Shown: piece after piece, positions 9,501 through 18,800 of the stretch
Position numbering within the stretch: position 1 is the stretch's first letter
Layout of the letters: every line of letters begins with the position of its first letter
Assembly (NCBI RefSeq): GCF_025370935.1
Contig: NC_133495.1
Location: 848,141-912,140, forward strand
Length of the DNA: 64,000 bases
Direction: 5' to 3'
Source of the DNA: Choristoneura fumiferana
Taxonomy: Eukaryota; Arthropoda; Insecta; Lepidoptera; Tortricidae
Translations under genes and position numbers: made by a program
Notes under the pieces: model-generated
Databases searched by the model: none
The model's input: only the letters and a program-made list of their open reading frames with translations
What the model was told of the DNA's origin: nothing

Positions 9501-12200
9501 GATGTACTTAGTGAATTATGTTTTGTCATCGTATTTTGTCGGAAAACTTACTGAAATTTACTGAATCTAATTGAGAATGCAGATAAATTCGAACTTATCC
9601 GAAAAAATATAATGGAAAAACGTTATTCACTTAATCTGTACTAGTTGCAATGTGATCATCATCACATTTGACTGTTATTGAAAATACATCTTCTATTATT
9701 AATTATTAATATATGTATTAAATAAAAATGAGTCGTAAAATGCTAAGCGCAAAACTCGGGAACGACTGGTCCGATTTTGCTAATTCTTTTTTTGTTGTCT
9801 GTTATTGTCAGGAAATGGTTTTTATGGAAGAAAATACAGAAAAAATTCAACGGGGGCGAAGCCGGGGGCAACAACTAGTACATAGAATAAAATGACATAT
9901 ACCTAATCTTAAAAATCCGCGCTGGGTGCTTTACCGCTTGAACATTATAGAGCCAGTATTCGATTCGCAACCGCAATTTTATTGTTCATCTTGTCTATTT
10001 GCCTAAACAATATTGTTGTGTCTTTTGTTGTTAAGAAATGTATTTTCTTTCTTTCTTACATTTTTGCTTTCATACAGGCATACTTATCAGATGGAAACAA
10101 AACAGCTGTCAAATGTGGAAATAAAAATGTACCTCTATGCCAACGACACTCCCTTGTCCACTCATACCTTTACTTTGTATCTAGAATAAAATTAAAACAA
10201 CAAAAACAGAACAGCACGAACTTTAAAAATCAAAACTTAATATATCTTTCACCATGTGTTGTACAGTCACCAGCATTAATATCTGCCACAGCGGAGCGTG
10301 CAAAAATATCTGACACGTCCTTCTGGCCCTAGAAATAGAGTCGTATCAGATATTTATGCACGCTTGTTGTGTCAGATATTGATGCTGGTGACTGTACCTA
10401 GGTTATTAACGGCTGCATCGATTTCAACGAAATTTGCTACGTGGGAGCTTTTGAGGGTGGACTATCTATATACTTTAGTCTTATCCCTGAGAATTTAAAA
10501 TTTAATTTTTGACTTTAAATTTTAACTAAATAATATAGAGTAACGAAATGGCTATATGATGGAGAGTCAGAAGAATGACAAGGCCATATGAATAGGAGAA
10601 AAATACACGACTCTACTTGTGAGCGCTTTAGCGCGGATTTTATTAAATCTGAGAACTGTGTTTCGCTAATTTAATGTTGACTCTACCTAAATAACATTTA
10701 AGGTTACGTACAGTCTTTATAATTAGGTAAGTACGACAATTGCACAGCGAAAATGTTCAGCTAAATGAAACATCTCAACGCGAAAACTTTGTTCCTGAAC
10801 GGTTAGCATGAGTTGCTGCGACTCACTATGTTTTTTTAATACATTGCGTAGGTGGATAACATCAACCTAAATCTAAAAATGTAATGTCAACCTATGCACA
10901 TAACATGCTACTGACTAAATATAATGCAATGAATATACGCTACGATAACAAACTCGACGTCTATGTACTTCGTACTGAAAATCTAGTTTGACTTACCTAA
11001 GAGACTCGCGGCTTTGTATCTCTTGTACGAGTGGCGCCAAAGGCATTTTGAATTTCCTATTCGCGAGAACTTTCTGTTCTGAAACTTGTTGCGTTTCGTT
11101 ATCGCTCACTTTTTTCGTAACACGAGTTTTCTCAACAAACATTTTGCGTTCAGTTCGCGCTTCGTTCGAACGTAAATTATAGGTCGTACGTTCTTCGTGC
11201 TTTCTGCAGTTCTTTCTTGATAATTCTGATAAATTCGAGCCCTTCTCGCTTTCAGACGCGTATTCGTATGTTTCTGTGTCGATGAAGTGCTGTAAAAACT
11301 GACTTTTCTTTAGTAGTTGGAGGTAGAAACGCGTGCATATAGGTACTTTGTCGTGGTACAGCGTTTCGTTCGCCTTTAAAACGTTTTTTTGCCTTTTTGA
11401 CATTATTTTTGGTAAGCGTCCCGGTTTTATTTCAGCTGAAAAACAATTACTTCAATAGAAACACATAAACAAATAAAATTCGTATATTTTCTCGTTTAGA
11501 ATCTTTACCATCTTTCTAGTTGCGAAAGTCGTGGACTTACTGATGGTGTAGTTTCTAGCCGATGATGATGATATGCGATAAAAAACAAGTTATCATAAAC
11601 TTAAGCTGCTTCTTTATTGTTTATCTTTCGTTTATTTCTTACCTCTAAAACGGCTCGAAGTTACCTGTCGCTCATTCATTACAGAGTTTTCCCATAATAT
11701 TTTCTTTCCTACTTTTCCGATAAAAAAATAACAGCCAAAATGGTAGAGCCGCATTATCAAGATTCAATAATTAAAATAAGTGGTACATTGTATCCTAGTC
11801 CTGGTTTCAATAAATACGAAGTGAACTAGAACGGCCTGATTGCCCAGAAGTCGAGGCAGTCTCGCTGTGAAATACTAGCCGAAATAGTGTTGAAACTTGC
11901 CGAAAGGCCCTCACGATATACACGTATGCCATATAAAGTACCTTTACATAAAGTGGGAATAATAATTTCAAAATAATATTTGGGAATTTCAAGTGGAAGA
12001 TGTTTTTGGTACGTTCGAGATCAGCGTACAATACTTAAGCGACTTATTTATCAAAAACACTGATGTTCTTTGAATTGACAGAATAATTTCATGAAAATAC
12101 TGAACACAAAATTCGACTTACTTTCAGGGGAAAAACTACCCGCTTCGTGTATGAAAGTATCATTTAGAGGCCGCACAGACCTCAAGAAACACCTAGGCAT
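3217..12200 (-). CDS. Snail-family zinc-finger transcription factor (complete gene, six coding exons)
   Basis: Exons 12200-12122, 11435-10997, 8618-8413, 6735-6579, 4891-4760 and 3547-3217 join with consistent phases and GT/AG borders into 1344 nt, or 447 residues plus TAA. Residues 1-6 (MPRCFL) resemble the SNAG repressor motif. Fingers lie at about 254-274, 282-306 and 313-334. The signature FADRSNLRAH at 291-300 and the C2HC last finger are hallmarks of the Snail superfamily. PMDLS at 438-442 matches the CtBP-binding motif. Known family role: nuclear repressor binding E-box-like DNA. Odd points: only three fingers (Snail fingers 1-2 are absent), five introns, a charged middle region (27-241) I do not recognise, and a cysteine-rich tail (about 368-435). 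It could be a diverged lepidopteran Snail/Scratch paralogue. The exon chain is my reconstruction from splice signals and phase; no transcript was seen. Confidence 0.8.
4248..4746. mobile_element. inverted-repeat element beside zinc-finger exon 5
   Basis: Arms of roughly 190 bp (4248-4442 and 4552-4746) are inverted copies: GGTGGCTCATTTAGATCGG at the outer ends and CGGGAATCGAACT/TTCGATTCCCG inside. Flanking TATA suggests a TA target site. Non-autonomous; no transposase. Confidence 0.7.
4760..4891 (-). CDS. Snail-like gene, coding exon 5 (rest of finger 2, finger 3)
   Basis: The 132-bp exon lies between the acceptor TTGTTCCAG and the donor GTCAGT (from 4759). It completes FADRSNLRAH and carries the last finger CAECGKAF...LERHRAAAC, a C2HC finger as in the fifth Snail finger. 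The exon is squeezed between two transposons: an inverted-repeat element ends about 15 bases beyond the donor side, and a MITE starts 20 bases from the acceptor. The frame stays open past the donor into transposon sequence, so an unspliced read-through form would end at 4648. Confidence 0.85.
4912..5330. mobile_element. MITE family M2 copy, interrupted by a nested element
   Basis: The left end (GGCTGCGTCTCCACCAGAG) and the central TATCCTCGCTCAGCGCAG match other M2 copies (7640, 24621, 56023, 58170). The right part is degenerate. The left end lies 20 bases upstream of the exon 5 acceptor of the Snail-like gene. Confidence 0.6.
5026..5265. mobile_element. 240-bp MITE nested in M2, 8-bp target duplication
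   Basis: The termini CGTTCATTCCATTCGACACC and their reverse complement flank the element, and AAACAGCT is duplicated outside (5018-5025, 5266-5273). Eight bases fit hAT-type transposition. Confidence 0.8.
5773..6427 (+). repeat. interspersed repeat family A, copy 1
   Basis: It starts AGGGTTCCGGAGCC, has a (CTGT)n tract and GCGGCTTTGCTC, and ends with the stem-loop GCGTGTCCGACACGC then TCTTGGCCGG and T's. It lies in intron 4 of the Snail-like gene. Confidence 0.8.
6579..6735 (-). CDS. Snail-like gene, coding exon 4 (zinc fingers 1 and start of 2)
   Basis: The acceptor is TCTGTCACGCAG (AG at 6737-6736) and the donor is GTCAGT from 6578; 157 bp. The exon encodes a complete C2H2 finger (CGYC, then H-x3-H in KGHLRLH), the linker TGERPF, and the first half of the second finger (C-x4-C, then FADR). 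An acceptor 16 bp upstream is in the wrong phase for exon 3, so I prefer 6735. The G+C content is far above the surrounding intron. Confidence 0.85.
7506..7631. mobile_element. palindromic MITE family M1, copy 1
   Basis: The arms are GGGCTACTACGAAACTCG and inverse, with the internal signatures TATCGT(A/T)CCGTCCCTCTC and GTCAGCGGGACGGTACGATA. Confidence 0.85.
7640..7812. mobile_element. MITE family M2, copy 2
   Basis: It carries GAAACGCATCATTGACCTATC, CAGCACAGCGCTAGTGGAAA and AACACATCCTCGCACATTTC, an inverted-repeat layout shared with the other M2 copies. Confidence 0.7.
8087..8294 (+). repeat. repeat family F5, copy 1
   Basis: AACCTAACTTAAAACAGTTG at the start, TAATATCTCGAAAACGG inside and GTCAAACTTATAACACCCC at the end; copies at 13849, 16111, 24876 and 45275 in the same orientation. 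Confidence 0.7.
8413..8618 (-). CDS. Snail-like gene, coding exon 3 (unrecognised conserved-looking segment)
   Basis: The 206-bp exon lies between a good acceptor (CTCTCATTTTAG) and a good donor (AAAAAG/GTAACG), entering phase 2 and leaving phase 1, which matches both neighbours. It encodes about 69 residues, including the stretches EIDKIAEKLKSLMKY and SFQRDPFFGRENEVF. The segment looks amphipathic-helical and is not a zinc finger; it occupies the place where Snail proteins carry fingers 1 and 2. I do not recognise the family. A stand-alone exon of some other minus-strand gene cannot be excluded, but the phase match argues for this assignment. Confidence 0.65.
9078..9290 (+). repeat. retroelement 3' end ('CCCGCGGCTTC' family)
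   Basis: CTTTTGCCCGCGGCTTCACC, GCCAAAAATCACGTCGATCC and GACGGACAAACATACAAAC are shared with 22134-22334, and more loosely with 47417-47902. I infer a non-LTR or SINE 3' part. Confidence 0.65.
9728..9882 (+). repeat. probable LINE 3' end
   Basis: AACTCGGGAACGACTGGTCC ... GGGGCGAAGCCGGGGGCAAC, then AACTAGTA. This is typical of non-LTR 3' ends in moths; single copy in the window. Confidence 0.4.
10264..10394. mobile_element. palindromic MITE, Tc1/mariner-like (copy 1)
   Basis: Termini CAGTCACCAGCATTAATATC and inverse, flanked by TA (10262-10263, 10395-10396). Second copy at 46279-46411. Confidence 0.8.
10997..11435 (-). CDS. Snail-like gene, coding exon 2 (charged linker)
   Basis: The acceptor TTGTTTTTCAG ends at 11436 and the donor GTAAGT starts at 10996; the exon is 439 bp, entering in phase 1 and leaving in phase 2. 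It encodes about 146 residues rich in Lys, Arg, Glu and Ser, with no recognised domain, signal peptide or membrane segment. An internal Met (MSKRQK, first base at 11403) could serve as a start if exon 1 were non-coding, but the in-phase join to the SNAG-type exon makes that less likely. It probably forms a disordered linker between the N-terminal repressor motif and the fingers. Confidence 0.72.
12122..12200 (-). CDS. Snail-like gene, coding exon 1 (SNAG-type N-terminus)
   Basis: The exon encodes 26 residues beginning MPRCFLRSVRPL and ends phase 1 at a strong donor (GTAAGT, bases 12121-12116). The reading frame stays open upstream of this ATG, but the SNAG motif works only at the extreme N-terminus, so I chose this Met. 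The alternative donor after TTGAG (GTCTGT) would put a stop codon in the next exon, which supports the longer exon. The start lies 554 bp from the oppositely oriented ATG of the NWD-like gene. Confidence 0.7.
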
Positions 12201-12754
12201 TATATAAATCACCAAATTACCATCAAACAACCCAGATATTACATGAAAACTTATTTCAAAGTGCATAAACAACAGTAACACTTGTAGGGCACTTGCTGAG
12301 AAGGACATGCGACAGAACGAAACAAATGCGATTTTATTTTGAGAATTCCAAATTCAAATCCGTCGCGGCCAGTGCGGCGCAGACAGCCTGTTTCTTTTTA
12401 ATCTTGTTTACAGAGCTCGCTTCTGTGTGACATATAGGACTCCTTCGTTCGGAAAAGCTTTCGTATGAAAAGCGTTGATAATTAGATAGCGCGCGCGCGA
12501 GCGGCGGGCGCGGCGCGCGGGGAGTCGCGAGGGCGAATCGATTATTCGGCGCGGAGAACTCGAGCCGTCAGTACGCGCTGCGTTTAAATTTAGATTTGCC
12601 GCCCGAAACGATCGCGACGCCGGGAGATGTTAAGTGCGCTAGTATTTTACGCCGCATCCCGTGCCGAGTGTAATAAAATTGTTTGTGCCTAGTGTTTGCG
12701 ACGTGAGCGTGAACGCATGAGGTGACGGCGCCCAGGAATGAGATAGGAAGCGGA
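12201..12754. promoter_or_regulatory. shared head-to-head 5' region (candidate bidirectional promoter)
   Basis: These 554 bp separate the predicted start codons of two diverging genes. The stretch 12487-12560 is very rich in C, G and CpG, unlike the AT-rich surroundings. An arthropod-type initiator (TCAGT at 12568-12572) could mark the plus-strand start, giving a 5' UTR of about 185 bases. I see no convincing TATA box at the right distance for either gene. Two minimal upstream ORFs sit just before the plus-strand ATG. Confidence 0.5.
12717..12746 (+). promoter_or_regulatory. two minimal upstream ORFs (Met-Arg-stop twice)
   Basis: ATG AGG TGA lies at 12717-12725 and ATG AGA TAG at 12738-12746, the second ending 8 bases before the main ATG at 12755. 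If both are in the mature leader they would be expected to lower translation of the NWD-like protein. They are seen directly; the effect is inferred. Confidence 0.4.
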
Positions 12755-12822
12755 ATGGGCAATTCCTGCAGCTCGGGACAAGCCCACAAGGACAAGGACA
12801 ATCAGTCCCAGCATTCAGAAGA
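12755..12822 (+). CDS. NWD-like gene, exon 1 (myristoylated N-terminus)
   Basis: The exon encodes MGNSCSSGQAHKDKDNQSQH and two more residues, then the donor GTAAGT (12823) in phase 2. Gly2, Ser6 and Cys5 fit dual lipid modification and membrane attachment. It sits in a CpG-rich 5' region. The next exon starts with the one base needed (GA+G gives Glu). Linkage to exon 2 across 39 kb is inferred. Confidence 0.6.
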
Positions 12823-15800
12823 GTAAGTACCGCGCGCCGCGAAGGCCGCTCGACAATACTGCCATTAGTTGAATGGACGTGAAAACAACGTCAGACGTGC
12901 TTTATTTGTGTATAGGAATACTATTATATTGTTGTACGAGATAAGCGCTCCGAGACGGTTGTCACATCGTAAATAAATCAATAAGTTGACAGCGCCGCTC
13001 CTAACAGGTTATCTGGAAGAGAAATTTGCGAACGAGTGGAAACTTTTACAAACTGTCAATAATATTGACATGATTTTATTTACCCTAGTGGATGTTGATA
13101 AAAAAAAACTTATTTACTAACAAAGTCCACCTATGCATACCTATCCTTATTATATTATAAATGATTGTAAATTATTATGTTTGTTGCATAGACTATCCAA
13201 GCTATCGTAAAGTCGCGGGTGAGCAATTTAATTGTTTATAATTCATTATAAATTTTCGTTTTATATTTTATTATTGGGAACTAATAACCTGTGGCAACTT
13301 TGTTGGTCAATGTTAGATGTAATTGATTATAATGTAAGCTTTATTGTACCGTTTGTGCCCAAATACATAAATAAATAAATAAATGCGAAAGTACCTCTGT
13401 CGGTCTGTCTGTCTATTACTTTTTCACCCAAACCATACAACCAATAATAGAAAAATGAAATTGACAAGTTTTGGACCACATTGCCCAAAAATGAAAATAC
13501 CTCGAAGGTGTTCCTTGCATTCCTTTCTACCTACTAGAAAAAAACATGTATTGTATTCAAAATTGTCGAGTAATACTTTTAAAGTTACTTCCAAGTCCAC
13601 TCTTGACAGAGCAGTCGTGGGTTGAGAATCAGGAGCCTTCATGAAGTTTTTCTTGGAAAAATTGTGTGGTCGTTTCCCTTACCTTCCACTTCCACGCCGT
13701 AGAGCTTAGGCCTACGCACTGGAATCACAATCATCTGTCACACGGTGTGGGATGAGGGCCGAAAGAGATGGTGAATGCGATAGCGAGTGCCCGAGCGTTC
13801 GACAATTTCATCCACTGGAGTTCAGTTTTTTTACATACGAGTATAATCTAACCAACAAAAAGTTGGAATACCCCCGACTTTGTCACTTCAAAGTTCAATA
13901 TCTCAAAAACGGCTGAACCGATTTTAATAAAACATGTCTAAGAACCATCGCTATAAAACTTGCTTCCAAATAAAAAAAATCGCATTCAAATCGGTCCACT
14001 CGTTTAAGAGCTACTGTGCCACAAACTTATAACACTCTCACATAGCGGTCAAACTTATAACACTCTTTTTGCGTCAGGGGTTAAAAAACTTACCGTGATT
14101 GGCCCCTATGTAAAGTGCATATATATATGAGGCCGTAATTGCCAACAAGCGCTGCTGTCCACTCTCGCATTAAGCACGTACCTTAGTTATCTTTTACGGC
14201 ACCCATGGGAAATGAGTCTATCCTACTCTAAAAGCGGGCGCAGCGCACGGGCACTAAAATAGAGCACGGCACATGCTTAATAGCACTGCTACTTGATTTT
14301 TAAGTTCTTGGAGTCCTCAGAGAGAGTTTCTTAAGGTTCTTAGAGTATTATAATTCTTAGAATAAAGATGAGCTCTGATTGAGTTCGAAACCCAATTTTC
14401 ATTTCCCTCGGCACTTCCTGCCACGTATAGTGAAGTGGAATCAACTTCCGTCAGCAGTTTCCGGACAACTATGACATCGGGGCTTTCAAGAAAAGGGCTT
14501 ATACTTCCTTCAAAGGCCGGCAACGGACCAATGACTCTCCATGAATAGTTGGTACTCAGGAGCAGTGGTGATAATTTCCCATCAGATGATCCGCTTGCTC
14601 GTTTGGCTCCCTCTCATGATTAAAAAGAAACACTTCAGTGTAGTGTGGTGGTGGTGATAATTGGGTGTGTGTGATTTGTGTCTGTTCTTACATTGTGGAG
14701 GTGGAGGAACACACATTTTTTGTATAAACGTAGCTATCACGAGGTCGTGGGTTAAGCAAATTATTTTAGTTCATTCTTAGAGTCGTTGGACATTTGACTT
14801 CTAGTAACCTTCTAGTCTGTCCTATTCTAAAAACGGGTACCGCACGGGCGGTACAATACAAAGTTTAGAATATGAGCAAGTTGTGATTAAACACTCATTA
14901 GGTACAGCACAAAAAGTGAATAAGTGGTTGTAGTGTTCAGAATGATCTACCAGTACGAGTACACTCTCTTTATAACTTGGCAGTAGAATCATATTCAACG
15001 CCAACTGCCCTTGATCAAGGTAGAGCCAGATTGTCTACACTTAGGGATGTAACGGATGTGGTTTTATCGGAACCGAAAGCGGAACCGGATGTTTTCAATT
15101 TAGTTTATCGGAACCAGAAACGGAATCGGAACCGGAACCGGAACCAGAGCCTGAGTGATAGGTGGATGAGATGTTAGTGTAGCCAAGCGGGGCGCTGAGC
15201 GAATGACAGTATAAACCTGTTTGTTTTTGATGTACCTACGCCGTTCAAGTTCGGCCGCCGCAATAAGCATTGACATCCGATATAACTTCTGTGTCAAAAG
15301 TAACGGAACTGGAACCGAACCGGATGTGTAAAACCAAACGGAAGTTCCGACTTAACGGAAACGGAATCGGAGCTCCGTAAGATCCCTGGTCTACACCGCT
15401 TCCGCCTTCCAAAAGGCGCCATCATCATTCACACTATAAACTGGAAAATGGCATCCCTTGCCATCTGGCGCCTTGTGACCGCTCTTACTCTACTTCACGA
15501 CCGGTGCTAGTTAGAACATAGTAGGAATATCCATTAGCTTCTGTGTGATGATACGTAATTAGACATTTAGATTCCAAGTGCCAAATATAACAAATGTGAA
15601 TATGAACAGCGTCATTGTTCCACAATCGTGCTTTAGATGAAAATGACATACATAGCCTTGAAAATGATGACTCTACATTAGGACTGGAACACGAAAATTC
15701 AAGCCTAAAACTAAACGTACTTACTAGTTTTATTTTTAAACAGTTAAGCTTTAGTTCGTTCGAAGTCAGTCAAAATCTAAATATCTTTATTCAATTTAGT

Positions 15801-18800
15801 CTATGTCAAAAAAATTACTACCGATTCGGAAATCCTCTGACCTCAATATATAAAAAATCTACACACACATATAATTGCTTAATTTAGTGTAAAACTGCGA
15901 CTCAATTGAAAAGTAGCACATTATGTTCGTATACCTCCCCTACTCGTATATAAGTTCATTCGTGTAACACTTAGAACTCGAATTTTTCATACATACAATG
16001 TCCGCTGCGACCGGAGATTAATCCCGGAGCCTCAAGCATCGTAGCCAGGTTCACTAGGTACTTGGCTATCGTTTGTCTAAAACTACCCCTAGCGTCGAAA
16101 AGCCTACAGCGTAACCAACTTATAAAAGTTGGATATCCCTCGTCATTGTCATTTCAAAGCTCAATATCTCTAAAAACCAATTATCATCAAACATATAAGA
16201 ACCATCGCAAGACAACTCGCTTCCTCGTCAAAAAATCGCATTTTGCATCGAATTGGGTCCATCCGTTTGAGAGCTATAATGCCACAGACAAACAGACGTT
16301 TTCGTCAAACTTATAACACCCCTTCTTTTGCGTCGGGAGTTAAAATCCTCTATTTCCTACATTTTCATCAGAGTTGTAGCACTTCCTATCTCAGCAACGA
16401 TCTCGAATTTGAAGGGCTCTAAAATCGGCCTCTAGTACCTACTGAGGGTTTCTGGGACGATTGATATCTAGATCCTAGTTAGGGCTTGCTCTTACCAGCT
16501 TGGATTCAGGTCAAGTATTCGGTTTTAGGTTCCTAGTTGATGAGCATAGCCATTCACTGCTGGCTGACTTGGATCTCAAAGAATTTATCGAATTAAGTAA
16601 GCTTTACTGTGCGGGGATGTCCAGTCCATATCAGTAAATTAAATCTTTGACGACCGGATGGCCAAGTGGTTAGAGAACCTGACTACGTAGCTTGAGGTTC
16701 CGGGCTCGATTCTCGGCCGGGGCAGATATTTGTATGAATATAATACGAATGTTTGTTCTCGGGTCTTGGATGTTCAATATGTATTTAAGTATGTATTTGT
16801 CTATATAAGTAGGTATGTTTATCCGTTGCCTAGTATCCATAGTACAAGCTTTGCTTAGTTTGGGACTAGGTCAAGTGGTGTGAAGTGTCCCTTGATATTT
16901 ATTTATTTATTTATATTGCTACCTCACCCCTGTCTTAAATAGATAAACTCAAACTCAAAACATTTATTTGTGTTGTTACGAAATATAGAATTAGGACAGT
17001 GCAAAACACATAATTAACTTCATCATCGTCATCTTATCAGCCATAGGACTCCTATTAGGACCCAAATACCCCCTATAGACCTCCAGCTTCTTCAGTTGGA
17101 AGCGGCCTGCATCATCGCACCTGCGGCTTTAACCAAGTCATCCATTCATCTTGTTATATTAGTGGATGTGTTACGTTACGCTTGCCGATCCGCCGGTCTC
17201 CATTCAAGACTTTTTCGGCCCCAATGGCCATCTGTAATTAACTTACTACCTATAAAGTAAATACTTTCCATCAGATGAACATCACCAAAAAAAGTTCAAA
17301 TTCGTGATATGTTCCTGCATTTCAGGAAACGAAATCCAGCGATAACTACGACTGTTCTTTTCGTATTTCAAACACAACACTTTCACTATTTTCGGATGAT
17401 TTTTCGAGCGCTCGATCTAAATAAGCGAACTCCGGGGCGGTTACGCTGACGTGAAATTATATCCGCCTTTTGTCTAGGGGGTCAAGTGTTGCCAACCACC
17501 CTGCTTTATATGTATCATCAGATAAATGTTGTAGCCGGAGATAGTCACATTAACTTAGCCGGGCTACGTTTATTCTATGTATGTATGAGATTAGGTACAG
17601 ATCCTTTAGCGACCATGTTGTATAAACACAAGACAGTTGTTCAGTTTAATAACTTAATTACAACGTCAGCAAACGCTTAAAGGTTTCCTTTTAAAGGCGC
17701 CAGCATGCAAGAATGCTTCGTATCTTGTGATTTTTTTTAAATTATTATTTACAGCTGCTCAGAACATCAGTGCTAACCTTTAAAAAGTTGTTTTAAATAA
17801 ACAAAATGTCTTTTTCAAACTCATAAGATCCCTCTTTTTACGTTGAATAATATTTTTTCACCCAGGACACTAGTGACATTACCCAATTGACTTTTGGTAT
17901 GAGACATCCAATCCAATATCCTATCGTTGCTTATGCATTTTACGTCAAATATGTGAAGGTGACGAACGCGAAGAAATCGTCAGCCTCGTTTAATTCCATC
18001 CAAATAAATGCCGTACTGTAGAACGGCTTGCTCCACCGCAACGTTCTGAAATATTCAGGAAAGGTTTAATAAACATCAAAAGAACGTCTCCAAGCCGCTA
18101 TTGCCGCAGGAATCTTATAATATTGTATAACATTTACAAACTCCGTTTGAAAGGATGGGTATTATTAACCTCGACGACACGGCAGGCGGCTTACTTCACA
18201 CAAGGGTTACAATATTTGAATCGACGGATGTAATATGAAGTACGGTCTACGTTTAACTAATTAACATTTAAATCATTGCTACAAAAGTGAGTGAAAAATA
18301 TTCAAGTTCGATTGGATGTCTAGAGAAAACCGGCTCCGCAATATACCGGCGGAATATTGGCTCGCATACTTATTGGAAGTCCGAAATGTAATGTTTGTCA
18401 GAACGATCGTTTGTCATAACACTTTTTAGGGTTCCGGAGCCAAAATGGCAAAAACGGAACCCTTATAGTTTCGCTATGTCTGTCTGTCTGTCTGTCCGCG
18501 GCTTTGCTCAGGGACTATCAATGCTAGAAAGCTGTAATTTGGTACGGATATATAGGTAAACTATGCCGACAAAATAGTACAATTCAAAATTCAAAAAACA
18601 TTTTTTTTAGTGTACCACCCATAGACGTAAAGTGGGGGTGATTTTTTTTTCTTATCCAACCCTATAGTGTGGGGTATCGTTGAATAGGTATTTTAAAACC
18701 ATTAGGGCTTTGCTAAGACGATTTTTCGATTCAGTGCTTTGTTTGCGAAATATTCAACTTTGAAGTGCAAATTTTCATTAAAATCGAGCGTAAATCTATA

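Larger units (their letters stand above)
8619..10996. other. intron 2 of the Snail-like gene
   Basis: It contains retroelement 3' ends at 9078-9290 and 9728-9882 and a Tc1/mariner-like MITE at 10264-10394. The rest is AT-rich and shows nothing I recognise. Confidence 0.5.

Noticed and set aside
15040..15380. CRISPR-like array
   Set aside because: Short CGGAAC units without spacers; simple sequence repeat in a eukaryotic intron.
16650..16725. tRNA gene
   Set aside because: The A/B-box-like head belongs to SINE S1 (also 22449, 36285). The cloverleaf is not complete and the head is fused to the SINE body.
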